The position numbers were made by a program, and so were the translations under genes. The notes under the pieces were generated by a model. It worked only from the letters and a program-made list of their open reading frames with translations, had not been told where the DNA came from and searched no databases. Positions 51,396 to 60,431 of a stretch of 64,000 nt of DNA are shown in pieces; positions within the stretch are counted from its first letter, which is position 1, and every line of letters starts with the position of its first letter. Source of the stretch: an uncultured Bacteroidia bacterium (lineage in GTDB: Bacteria; Bacteroidota; Bacteroidia; Bacteroidales; UBA932); assembly GCA_902774155.1 (NCBI GenBank), contig CACYHF010000001.1, positions 26,843 to 90,842 of the forward strand, written 5' to 3'.

Positions 51396-52418
51396 ATGTT
51401 CATTGTCAACAGTTACACGTTAGCAGTTGTACTCTGCTTTGTCACCATGCTCTGCTGGGGCTCCTGGGGCAATACCCAGAAGCTGGCCGCCAAAAGCTGG
51501 CGTTACGAATTGTTCTATTGGGACTATGTGATCGGCATGGTCCTCTTCGCCCTCATCCTGGCCTTTACGGCGGGAAGCATCGGCTCCCAGGGCCGTCCTT
51601 TCCTGGCCGACCTTGCCCAGGCCTCCACCTCCAGCATCCTCTGGCTGCTGCTGGGCGGCGTTATCTTCAACGCTTCCAATATCCTGCTGTCGGCCTCCAC
51701 TTCCATCGCCGGCCTTTCCGTGGCGTTCCCGCTGGGTGTGGGTCTGGCGCTGGTGCTGGGCGTGATTAACAATTACCGGGTGGCGGTCCAGCAGGGATCC
51801 AAAACCGGAAATGTAGTCCTGCTGGCCATCGGCGTGGCCCTGGTTGTTTGCGCCATCATCTGTAACGGTATGGCTGCCAGCCGCAACGGCGGAAGTGACA
51901 CCTCCAAGGCCGATCAGCGCAAGGGTATCATCCTGGCCCTGATTGCCGGTGTGGTCATGTCCTTCTTCTCCTCCTTCGTGATGCGGGCCATGGACACTTC
52001 CAACTTCGTGGATCCGGCCCCCGGAAAAGTGACCCCTTATACTGCCATTGTCATCTTCACCCTGGGTGTTCTCCTCAGCAACTTCCTGTTCAACACCATC
52101 GTGATGCGCAAACCCTTCGTGGGGGAACCTGTTACTTATAAGGAATACTTTGCTGGAGATTTCAAAACGCATCTGGTGGGTATCCTGGGCGGCGCCATCT
52201 GGTGCCTGGGTACGGCCCTCAGCTACATCACGGCCGAAAAAGCCGGCCCCGCCGTCTCCTATGCGCTGGGGCAGGGGGCTCCCATGGTGGCCGCCATCTG
52301 GGGTGTCTTTATCTGGAAGGAATTCCAGGGCGGAAAGAAAGGCGTGTACGGCCTGCTGGCCCTCATGTTCTGCCTGTTCATCGCCGGTCTTGCCTGTATA
52401 GTGGCTGCCGGTAACTAA
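51396..52418 (+). CDS. DMT/GRP-type sugar transporter, probably ribose
   Basis: The 340-residue inner-membrane protein has about ten membrane segments and the drug/metabolite-transporter layout of two five-helix halves. The opening VVLCFVTMLCWGSWGNTQKL and the LSVAFPLGVGLALVLGV segment match the glucose/ribose uptake branch (GRP/RhaT-like). Adjacency to rbsK suggests ribose as substrate; that is inference. Confidence 0.82.
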   Translation: MFIVNSYTLAVVLCFVTMLCWGSWGNTQKLAAKSWRYELFYWDYVIGMVLFALILAFTAGSIGSQGRPFLADLAQASTSSILWLLLGGVIFNASNILLSASTSIAGLSVAFPLGVGLALVLGVINNYRVAVQQGSKTGNVVLLAIGVALVVCAIICNGMAASRNGGSDTSKADQRKGIILALIAGVVMSFFSSFVMRAMDTSNFVDPAPGKVTPYTAIVIFTLGVLLSNFLFNTIVMRKPFVGEPVTYKEYFAGDFKTHLVGILGGAIWCLGTALSYITAEKAGPAVSYALGQGAPMVAAIWGVFIWKEFQGGKKGVYGLLALMFCLFIAGLACIVAAGN

Positions 52419-52700
52419 GCGGTATAATTGACATTTTTGGTTGGTAACCTTGACATTTTTGGTTGGTGACAGTCTCGGCGAGTGGAAAGAGGTCAATCTC
52501 TAAGCGACAAATGATGCTATAGGTGTACAAGGTTGGTTTTTTATTTGCCAACCTTGAATAAATCAGCAAATTATAAAGGAATCACCAACCAGAAATGTCT
52601 ATTATATCAGCTTTTGGACGTTGCAGGTCCGCGTTTAAAAAAGCATACCTGCAAATGAAAAGATAAGCACCTACATTTCCGTAAGTGCTTTTCTTTTTTG
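52419..52700. repeat. gene-free stretch with direct and inverted GGTTGGT repeats and hairpins
   Basis: No coding sequence is seen here. GACATTTTTGGTTGGT occurs twice in direct orientation (52431 and 52452, 21 bp apart) and a near-inverted copy (ACCAACCAGAAATGTC) lies near 52586. A perfect 9-bp hairpin CAAGGTTGG / CCAACCTTG occupies 52528-52556, and TTGCAGGT / ACCTGCAA forms a second hairpin at 52621-52654. The set resembles the multi-repeat ends of IS21-type elements or a small nonautonomous mobile remnant, but no transposase fragment is recognisable. Confidence 0.5.
52665..52699. terminator. hairpin with T tail next to tRNA-Asn
   Basis: AAGCACCTAC and GTAAGTGCTT form a 10-bp stem with one mismatch around ATTTCC, followed on the plus strand by TTCTTTTTT and on the minus strand by ATCTTTTC. 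It lies 2 bp past the 3' end of the minus-strand tRNA-Asn and is its likely terminator. Confidence 0.6.
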
Positions 52701-52774
52701 CTCCCCCTGTTGGACTTGAACCAACGACCCTCTGATTAACAGTCAGATGCTCTAACCAACTGAGCTAAGGAGGA
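52701..52774 (-). tRNA. tRNA-Asn(GTT)
   Basis: On the minus strand the acceptor arm TCCTCCT / AGGGGGA, D-arm AGCTCAGTTGGTTAGAGC, anticodon loop CTGTTAA (anticodon GTT) closed by TCTGA/TCAGA, and T-arm GTTGG-TTCAAGT-CCAAC form a complete cloverleaf with discriminator G. Confidence 0.95.
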
Positions 52775-52799
52775 AGGTATGTTCCCGCTGAACGGGATT

Positions 52800-52808
52800 G
52801 CAAAGGTA
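52800..52808 (-). promoter_or_regulatory. -7 box for tRNA-Asn
   Basis: On the minus strand it reads TACCTTTGC, 25 bp before the tRNA. The precursor leader contains a small CCCG / CGGG hairpin. Confidence 0.6.
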
Positions 52809-52877
52809 CAATCTTTTTTGAATTCTGCAAAGATTTTAAGGAAAAAAGTTGAAAAGAATTTTCTTGCGGATTTTTTG

Positions 52878-52886
52878 TATCTTTGT
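52878..52886 (+). promoter_or_regulatory. -7 box for the HU-like / thioesterase / transporter operon
   Basis: TATCTTTGT matches TAnnTTTG and lies 19 bp upstream of the ATG at 52906. It is back to back with the tRNA-Asn promoter. Confidence 0.6.
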
Positions 52887-52893
52887 GAGTTAA

Positions 52894-53802
<909 letters not shown>

Positions 53803-53806
53803 TTGT

Positions 53807-54553
53807 ATGAAGCCTGTAAGAAAAGAAGGGTACAAGTTCTGCCAGGAGGTCGGCATTCCCTGTTACCAGACCAATGGAAACTGCGTCCTGAAGCCGGCCG
53901 CATTTATGGACCTGGCCCAGGAAATCGCCTATTGGGCTGCCCAGGAGCTGGGTTTCGGCTACGATACCTTGCATATTCATCACACCGCCTGGGTGCTTAG
54001 CCGTATGCATATCCATTTCCATCGGCCCGTAAACTGGCGGGATGCGGTGAAACTGTATACCTGGCACAAAGGGGCCGGCGGACTGTTTTTCCTGCGAGAC
54101 TTTCTCCTGCTTAATGAAGCGGGGGAGCGCTGTATATCGGCCACCAGTTCCTGGGTGGTCATTGACGAGCAAAGCCGCCGGATGGTGCGTCCGGAAGAGC
54201 TTTCGAACCTGATGCAACTGGATTATGAGGTGGAGGATGCCATTGCCGAACCGGCGCCGAAGGTGGTAATGCCGAAAGGAGTGGAAGCAGAGCCGGCAGG
54301 GGAGCACCGGGTGGCCTATTCGGACATCGACCTTATCGGCCACACCAACAACGCCCGATATGCGGTGTGGGCTATGGACTGCCTTCCTGTGGAAGAGGCC
54401 GCCAAGCCCGTCAAAGATTTGTATATCAATTTCAACAAAGAGACCCGGGCCGAAGAAACGGTTCAGCTTTTCCGCCTCAGGCAGGAAAACGGCTGGTATG
54501 TGGAAGGCCGGGTGGACGGGAAGTCCTGCTTTGTGGTTCAATTGACCTGCTAG
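53807..54553 (+). CDS. acyl-ACP thioesterase family protein
   Basis: The 248-residue cytoplasmic protein has the double hotdog layout of FatA/FatB-like thioesterases, which hydrolyse acyl-ACP to free fatty acids. The second hotdog carries SDIDLIGHTNNARYAVW, corresponding to the catalytic N/H segment of the plant and bacterial enzymes. It is 3 bp upstream of a transporter gene in the same operon. Confidence 0.88.
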   Translation: MKPVRKEGYKFCQEVGIPCYQTNGNCVLKPAAFMDLAQEIAYWAAQELGFGYDTLHIHHTAWVLSRMHIHFHRPVNWRDAVKLYTWHKGAGGLFFLRDFLLLNEAGERCISATSSWVVIDEQSRRMVRPEELSNLMQLDYEVEDAIAEPAPKVVMPKGVEAEPAGEHRVAYSDIDLIGHTNNARYAVWAMDCLPVEEAAKPVKDLYINFNKETRAEETVQLFRLRQENGWYVEGRVDGKSCFVVQLTC

Positions 54554-54556
54554 ACC

Positions 54557-56245
54557 ATGAAAGATTTGTTTTTTGGATACGGTATCGCCCACAGCATCCT
54601 GCTGCTGTCGTTTGTGATTGGCCTGGGCATTTTTCTGGGCCGATTCAAAGTGAAGGGCATTTCCCTGGGATCCACCTGGATCCTGTTCCTGGGCATCCTG
54701 ATGGGACACCTGGGCTTCGGGATCGATCTGGATATCCTTAGTTTTGTGAAGGAGTTCGGCCTCATCCTGTTCGTGTTTTCCATCGGCCTGCAGGTGGGCC
54801 CCGGCTTTTTCCATTCCTTCAAGAGCGGCGGCGTGAAGATGAATCTGCTGGCCACTATGAACGTGCTGTTGGCCGTGGTGGTGACCTATGCCATCGCCTC
54901 CATTTCCGGCGAAGACCTGAAAACCCTGGTGGGCGTTATGTCCGGCGCCGTGACCAACACGCCGGGCCTGGGTGCCGCCCAGCAAACTTTCGTGGATACT
55001 GCGGTGGCCGGGGGTATGAGCCATAACGCGGCCAGCCAGGCTTCCGAGCAACTGGCATCGGCCTATGCCGTGGCCTATCCCATCGGCGTCATTGGCGTGA
55101 TTGGCGCCGTGATCCTGTTCAAGGCGCTTTTCAAGATTGATCACCAGGCGGAGCTGGCCCAGCTGGAGGCCCAGGACAGCCAGGTGGACAAAGCGCGCCG
55201 TATGCACGTGGCCGTGCAGAATCCCGCCATCTTTGGCAAGCCGATGAAAGAAGTCCTGCAGGAGTTCGGTAACGATGATTTCGTGGTTTCCCGCATTATG
55301 AAAGGGGACGAAGTCCTGGCGCCGCAGGCCGATACCATCCTGGAGGAAGGGGACAAACTGCTCATCGTGACTTCGCAGCACGAAGTGGACAAGATCCGCA
55401 TCCTCTTTGGCGAAGAAGTTGCTATGCACCAGGCCGATTGGCAGGAAAAGGACCATCATATGGTCACGCGCCGCGTGGTGGTGACCAAGAGCGCCCTTAC
55501 CGGCAAAACGCTTAAGGAGCTGGCGTTCCGCTCGGCCTATGGAGTGAGTGTGACGCGGGTAGTGCGCGCCGGCGTGGAACTGGTGGCTCAGCCCAGCCTG
55601 TACATCCAGATGGGCGACGGTCTGGTTTGCGTGGGAACGGAAAAGAATATCAACGAACTGGCCAAGAAGGTGGGCAATTCGGCCGAAGCCCTGAACAAAC
55701 CTAATCTTGTACCCATATTCCTGGGCATCGTAGTGGGTGTAATCTTCGGCTCTATTCCCTTCCGTTTCCCGGGCATCCCCCAGGCCATCAAACTGGGCCT
55801 GGCCGGTGGCCCGCTCATCATTGCCATTCTGCTGGGACACTTCGGCCCCAAATACAAAATAACCACTTATACCACAGCCAGTGCCAATCTGATGATCCGT
55901 GAGATTGGGATCTCGCTTTTCCTGGCGGCAGTGGGAATCGGTGCCGGCGGTAATTTCTGGGCAGCCATCGTGGGGGGCGGTTATTGGTGGATCCTGTACG
56001 GCGCCCTTATTACCCTGATTCCGCTGTGTATTACCTTTGTGGTGGCCCGCGCTATCTGCCACTTGAATTTCTACCAGATCTGCGGTCTTATCAGTGGTTC
56101 CAGCACCAATCCGCCTATGTTGGCATTTGCCCAGGGAATGTATGGAAGCGACTATACTTCCGTGAATTATGCCACAGTGTATCCGCTTTCTATGTTCCTG
56201 CGGGTGCTGGTGGCCCAGCTGCTCATCCTCTTAGCTATGGCTTAG
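54557..56245 (+). CDS. AspT/YidE-type transporter with two RCK_C (TrkA_C) domains
   Basis: The 562-residue inner-membrane protein has two membrane blocks of the Asp-Al_Ex duplication type (residues 1-190 and 390-562), each with a GAVTNTPGLGAAQ or SGSSTNPPMLAFAQ re-entrant loop. Two cytoplasmic TrkA_C domains (about residues 205-290 and 295-375) lie between them. Family members exchange aspartate/alanine or succinate; the substrate here is unknown. It is embedded between thioesterase and NUDIX genes. Confidence 0.88.
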   Translation: MKDLFFGYGIAHSILLLSFVIGLGIFLGRFKVKGISLGSTWILFLGILMGHLGFGIDLDILSFVKEFGLILFVFSIGLQVGPGFFHSFKSGGVKMNLLATMNVLLAVVVTYAIASISGEDLKTLVGVMSGAVTNTPGLGAAQQTFVDTAVAGGMSHNAASQASEQLASAYAVAYPIGVIGVIGAVILFKALFKIDHQAELAQLEAQDSQVDKARRMHVAVQNPAIFGKPMKEVLQEFGNDDFVVSRIMKGDEVLAPQADTILEEGDKLLIVTSQHEVDKIRILFGEEVAMHQADWQEKDHHMVTRRVVVTKSALTGKTLKELAFRSAYGVSVTRVVRAGVELVAQPSLYIQMGDGLVCVGTEKNINELAKKVGNSAEALNKPNLVPIFLGIVVGVIFGSIPFRFPGIPQAIKLGLAGGPLIIAILLGHFGPKYKITTYTTASANLMIREIGISLFLAAVGIGAGGNFWAAIVGGGYWWILYGALITLIPLCITFVVARAICHLNFYQICGLISGSSTNPPMLAFAQGMYGSDYTSVNYATVYPLSMFLRVLVAQLLILLAMA

Positions 56246-56248
56246 GAT

Positions 56249-56839
56249 ATGCGAGATTTGCTTTATCCCCAGGAACCGGCGCCGCTGTACCCCAGACCGT
56301 CCATCGAACGGCCGGGTAACCCCCATTTTCCCGGGGGAGAGATGATTCCGCTCATTGAACCCTCCGGCGTGGTGTATGGACAGGCTAAACGGGCCTGGTG
56401 CCACGAGGGTTCCCGGGCCTTGCATCCGGTAGTACACCTGCACCTGATAGACCGTTTCGGCCGGATTTATCTGCAAAAGCGATCGGCCCAGAAAGACCTG
56501 CTTCCGGGCTATTGGGACACGGCCGTAGGGGGCCATATCTCCTACGGCGAGCATCCCGAGGAAGCGCTGTACCGCGAGGCGGCCGAGGAACTGGGCCTGC
56601 ATGCCTTCCTTCCGGTGTTGGTGGACAGTTATCTTTTTGAGAATGATCGGGAGCGCGAATGGGTGTTTGTGTATGCCGTGGTGGGTCATCCGGATCTGGC
56701 GCCTGACAATGCCGAGGTATCGGAAGGAAAGTGGTGGACCCGGGAGGAACTGGACGCAGTCTGGGATCATAACATCCTCACGCCCCAGTTTAAATCTGAA
56801 TTCCTGCGAATCCGGGAGAGATTGCAGGCACTGTTATAG
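56249..56839 (+). CDS. NUDIX hydrolase
   Basis: The 196-residue protein contains a full NUDIX box, GGHISYGEHPEEALYREAAE followed by ELG, at about residues 94-116. The rest resembles IPP-isomerase-like or YfcD-type NUDIX proteins (VVHLHLIDRFGRIYLQKRS). The substrate is not predictable. It starts 3 bp after the transporter stop. Confidence 0.9.
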   Translation: MRDLLYPQEPAPLYPRPSIERPGNPHFPGGEMIPLIEPSGVVYGQAKRAWCHEGSRALHPVVHLHLIDRFGRIYLQKRSAQKDLLPGYWDTAVGGHISYGEHPEEALYREAAEELGLHAFLPVLVDSYLFENDREREWVFVYAVVGHPDLAPDNAEVSEGKWWTREELDAVWDHNILTPQFKSEFLRIRERLQALL

Positions 56840-56859
56840 GAAATCCCCCTAAAAAAACG

Positions 56860-56868
56860 TAACTTTAC
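56860..56868 (+). promoter_or_regulatory. possible -7 box for the DUF4922/SpoIID gene
   Basis: TAACTTTAC matches the consensus except for A in place of the last G and is followed after 6 nt by the ATG at 56875. Confidence 0.4.
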
Positions 56869-56874
56869 AAGGTC

Positions 56875-58422
56875 ATGGCAACAGATATCGATAAATTTGT
56901 CCACGACCAATTGTCGGTGTGGCCGGCCGTTGCGGCCAAGTACCGGGCGCTCAAGAGTACCCGGACCCGTACCCTTCCCCTGAACGGGATTCTGGTCACC
57001 TTGCAGTCCAATCCGGGCCGGATGCCCATTTTCGACCACGGATGTCCCCTGTGTGAGGAAAACTATATGGAACACCAGCACACCCTGCCCTTTGAGGGCC
57101 GGAAAGGCCGCAAGTACAACATCCTGGTCAATCGTGCTCCCATCTTCCCCAATCATCTGGTGATTACGCGCGATATCCACGCCCCGCAAACCATCTGGCA
57201 CCGTTTCCCGGATATGCTGGACCTGGCCGCCAGCCTGGAGAACTACATTGTCTTTTACAACAGCCCCAACAGCGGCACTTCCGTTCCCCAGCACGCCCAT
57301 TTCCAGGCCTGCCCCAAAGGGTATATGCCGCTGGAGCGCATTGCAGAGCGCCTTTTGCGTGCCGTATCGGCCGGAGAATGCCCGGAAGAACTGGAATTCG
57401 TAGATTCCGTGCGTGATGCCCAGTTGTATCATTATAAGCGCTTCAACCGGGGCATCTTCATGCTGCGCGCCACCACGGCCAAATCCATGGCCAAGATGTT
57501 CTACCGCCTGCTGGACTGCCTGAACCTGGTGGCCGAAGAAACCGAACCCCGTTTCAATGCCTTCACCTATTGCAGCGAAGGGGAATTCCGCGCCGTGGTT
57601 ACCCTGCGCAGCGCCTCCCGGCCCAGTTGCTACTACGCCCAGGGAGAGGAGCATTTCGCCATAACGCCCGGTGCGGTGGACATGGCCGGCTTCTTTGTGG
57701 TGCCGGAGGCAGAGGATTTCGACCGGCTGACCGGCCCCATCCTGCAAAAGATTTATGCCGATATCACCCTGTCGGAGGAAGAGGAAAAACGGCTCCTGTG
57801 GCGCTTGGTGCGCACGCAGCCCCGTCTGGAGGTGGGCATCTGTGCCGCAGCGGAAATCGGCTTTGAAATCATTTCCGACGGTGCGGGCCCCCAGAAGGTG
57901 AGTTACCGGGAAGGGAAAATCGACTACAACGGCGTCCTGTACGACGAACTGGTGTTCGAGGCCGTCACCATTTCCACCCTCTTTGCCGAACCTTCCTTCA
58001 TCCTGTATCTGGCCGAAGGAGAACAGCGTTTTGCCGGCACCCTCAAGTTCATTGTAGATGGGGGAAAGGTGCAGGCCGTGAATATCCTGGGCACCGAGGA
58101 CTACTTGCTCAGCGTGGTCTCCCTTTTGCCGGAGGCCGCACGCCGGGAAAAGGCTATTTCCATCCGGGGCTGGCTCCTGACGCAGATGGAACGCCGCCAG
58201 GCCGGCCACCCGGCCCCCACTGGCCCGCATCTGGAGAATACACCGGAGGTGGTTACCTGGCTGGAACATCGGCCTCCTGTGGCTCCGCAAGCCCCGGAAG
58301 AGCCCGTTCACATGCATTTCGACGTATGCGCCTCCGGGCATTGCCAACGTTATATAGGACTCACACCGGCGGCGGATTCCCAGGCCCGCGCCGTGATAGA
58401 TGAAACCTGGGGGAAGGTATAG
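56875..58422 (+). CDS. DUF4922 (HIT/GalT-like) protein with degenerate, truncated SpoIID-like domain
   Basis: This 515-residue protein has two parts. Residues about 1-250 match DUF4922, with SVPQHAHFQAC (H-x-H-x-Q), the active-site pattern of HIT/GalT-type nucleotidyl transferases, plus CPLCEEN. From about residue 315 the sequence follows SpoIID/LytB proteins (RFAGTLKFIVDGGKVQAVN, EDYLLSVV, FDVCASGHCQRYIGL, ETWGKV). The SEM motif holding the catalytic Glu of SpoIID is missing: SVVSLLPEAARR stands in its place, about five residues shorter. The protein stops right after ETWGKV, before the C-terminal part of the fold. The SpoIID domain is therefore probably inactive. No signal peptide is seen. 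murI follows after 5 bp. Confidence 0.75.
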   Translation: MATDIDKFVHDQLSVWPAVAAKYRALKSTRTRTLPLNGILVTLQSNPGRMPIFDHGCPLCEENYMEHQHTLPFEGRKGRKYNILVNRAPIFPNHLVITRDIHAPQTIWHRFPDMLDLAASLENYIVFYNSPNSGTSVPQHAHFQACPKGYMPLERIAERLLRAVSAGECPEELEFVDSVRDAQLYHYKRFNRGIFMLRATTAKSMAKMFYRLLDCLNLVAEETEPRFNAFTYCSEGEFRAVVTLRSASRPSCYYAQGEEHFAITPGAVDMAGFFVVPEAEDFDRLTGPILQKIYADITLSEEEEKRLLWRLVRTQPRLEVGICAAAEIGFEIISDGAGPQKVSYREGKIDYNGVLYDELVFEAVTISTLFAEPSFILYLAEGEQRFAGTLKFIVDGGKVQAVNILGTEDYLLSVVSLLPEAARREKAISIRGWLLTQMERRQAGHPAPTGPHLENTPEVVTWLEHRPPVAPQAPEEPVHMHFDVCASGHCQRYIGLTPAADSQARAVIDETWGKV

Positions 58423-58427
58423 GAAAG

Positions 58428-59177
58428 ATGGCTTGTATTGGCATATTTGACTCGGGTTGCGGCGGCCTTTCAGTTTATCGCGAACTCATAAAGGTGCTTC
58501 CGCTGGAGCAATATCATTATTTTTCGGATAATGCTCACTGCCCGTATGGGGAGAAAACGGCCTTGTATATCCAGCGCCGGGCCCGTTTTATCACCGAATT
58601 CCTGCTGGACAAAGGGGCCGATATCATTGTGGTGGCCTGCAATACTGCCACGGCGGCGGCCATTGCTACGCTGCGGGCCGAATACCCGGATGTGCCCTTC
58701 GTGGGTATGGAACCCGCGGTGAAGCCTGCTGCGCTGGGTACCCGGAGCGGCGTGATTGGCGTCCTGGCTACCGCCGGCACGCTAAAGGGCTCCAAATACC
58801 TGAACACCAGAGGTATATACGAAAGCGACGTCCGGATTGTGGAACACGTGGGCCAGGGTTTTGTGGAGCTGGTGGAGCGTGGCATCCTGGAGGGCCCGGA
58901 AGCAGAGGCCGTGGTCCGTGCCTCCCTGCAGCCGCTGCTGGACCAGGGGGCCGATACCATCGTGCTGGGCTGCACGCACTATCCTTTCCTGCAGCCGCTT
59001 ATCGAACGGCTTTGCGGCCCGTCGGTTCGCGTCATCGACCCGGCGCCCGCCGTGGCGCGCCAGACCGTCAAGGTGCTGGAGCAGCGCGGCGTGCCGGTGG
59101 GCATCGGCCCGTTTTCTGTAGAGTTACATGCTTCCGGGGACCCTTCGTCCCTTAATCGATTATTTGCCAGCTTATGA
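58428..59177 (+). CDS. murI: glutamate racemase
   Basis: MurI makes the D-glutamate used by MurD. The 249-residue protein begins IGIFDSGCGGLSVYREL and has both catalytic cysteines in VVACNTATAAA and GCTHYPFL. Its stop overlaps the start of the NamZ-like gene (ATGA), tying D-Glu supply to a wall-recycling enzyme. Confidence 0.97.
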   Translation: MACIGIFDSGCGGLSVYRELIKVLPLEQYHYFSDNAHCPYGEKTALYIQRRARFITEFLLDKGADIIVVACNTATAAAIATLRAEYPDVPFVGMEPAVKPAALGTRSGVIGVLATAGTLKGSKYLNTRGIYESDVRIVEHVGQGFVELVERGILEGPEAEAVVRASLQPLLDQGADTIVLGCTHYPFLQPLIERLCGPSVRVIDPAPAVARQTVKVLEQRGVPVGIGPFSVELHASGDPSSLNRLFASL

Positions 59178-60412
59178 AAAAGCTATTGATCATAGGATTG
59201 ACCCTGCTGATGGGAATGCCGGGCTGGGCGCAGGTGCTCACCGGCATTGAGGTGTTGGAGCAGGGTGGCTTCGAGGAACTCAAAGGCAAGCGTGTGGGAC
59301 TGGTGACCAATCCCAGCGGCGTGGACCGGAACCTCCGTTCTACCATCGACATCCTTTTCGAAGCGCCGGAAGTGGACCTGGTGGCGCTCTTCGGCCCGGA
59401 ACACGGTGTACGCGGCGACGCCTATGCCGGCGACCACGTGGAAGGCGGCAAAGATGCCAAGACCGGCCTGCCCGTTTATTCGCTCTATGGCAGCACCCGG
59501 GAACCTACGCCGGCCATGCTGGAGGGCATCGACGTGATGGTGTACGATATCCAGGACGTAGGGGTGCGCTGCTACACTTTCATCTCTACACTTGGTCTGG
59601 TGATGCGCGCGTGCGCTCAGGCGAATGTGGAGGTGCTGGTGCTGGATCGGCCCAATCCGCTGGGCGGCAACAAAGTGGAAGGCCCGCTGGTGCAGGACGG
59701 CTACTATTCCTTCGTGAGCCAGTTTCACATCCCCTTTGTCTACGGCCTCACCGTGGGCGAACTGGCCGGTCTCATCAACGAGGAAGGCCTGAACAAGGGC
59801 CAGAAAGGGGATAAGGAGCATAAGAAATGCTGCCTGAACGTGATTCCCATGCGCGGCTGGAACCGCTGGATGCTCTTCCGCGACACCGGCCTTCCGTGGA
59901 TCCTGCCTTCGCCCAATATCCCGTCTATGGAGAGCGCCCTGTGCTATGCTTCTTCCGGCATCTGCGGCGAATATGGGTACCTGAACACCGGCGTGGGCTA
60001 TACCATTCCCTTCCAGACCTTCGCCGCCGAATGGATCGATGCCGATGCCCTCAAGGAGCGCCTGGACAGTTATCGGCTCCCCGGCGTAGCTTTCCGCACC
60101 ATTCATTACAAACCCATTTCCGGGTCTATGACCGGGAAACTCATCCACGGGGTGCAGTTCTTCTTTACGGACTACGAGGCGGCGCCGGTTTCCCTGCTGC
60201 AGTTCTACGTGATGCAAGCCGTGCAGGAACTTTGGCCGTCCCACAATCCCTATCCGCTCAAGAGCACGCGGATGCTGGATATTGTCTGTGGTACGGATTA
60301 TGTAAGGACTACTTTTGGAAAGCGGATGAAGGTGGCCGATATCGTTGATGTTTGGAACAAGGATACCGAATCTTTCAAGACGCTCTCCCAGCAATATTAT
60401 TTATACCGTTAA
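59174..60412 (+). CDS. NamZ-like exo-beta-N-acetylmuramidase (DUF1343)
   Basis: The 412-residue exported protein has a signal peptide (cut near GWAQ, residue 20) and the DUF1343 domain: GLVTNPSGVDRNLRSTID, LFGPEHGVRGDAYAG, MVYDIQDVGVRCYTF, LDRPNPLGG. This family contains NamZ, which releases MurNAc from the nonreducing end of peptidoglycan fragments. The protein is likely periplasmic and used for wall recycling. It is translationally coupled to murI. Confidence 0.88.
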   Translation: MKKLLIIGLTLLMGMPGWAQVLTGIEVLEQGGFEELKGKRVGLVTNPSGVDRNLRSTIDILFEAPEVDLVALFGPEHGVRGDAYAGDHVEGGKDAKTGLPVYSLYGSTREPTPAMLEGIDVMVYDIQDVGVRCYTFISTLGLVMRACAQANVEVLVLDRPNPLGGNKVEGPLVQDGYYSFVSQFHIPFVYGLTVGELAGLINEEGLNKGQKGDKEHKKCCLNVIPMRGWNRWMLFRDTGLPWILPSPNIPSMESALCYASSGICGEYGYLNTGVGYTIPFQTFAAEWIDADALKERLDSYRLPGVAFRTIHYKPISGSMTGKLIHGVQFFFTDYEAAPVSLLQFYVMQAVQELWPSHNPYPLKSTRMLDIVCGTDYVRTTFGKRMKVADIVDVWNKDTESFKTLSQQYYLYR

Positions 60413-60431
60413 CACTTAAAACTGAGATGCT

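Noticed and set aside
52378-52569. Minus-strand ORF across the repeat cluster as a transposase remnant
   Set aside because: The translation shows no transposase motif; the repeats read through it without preserving codons.
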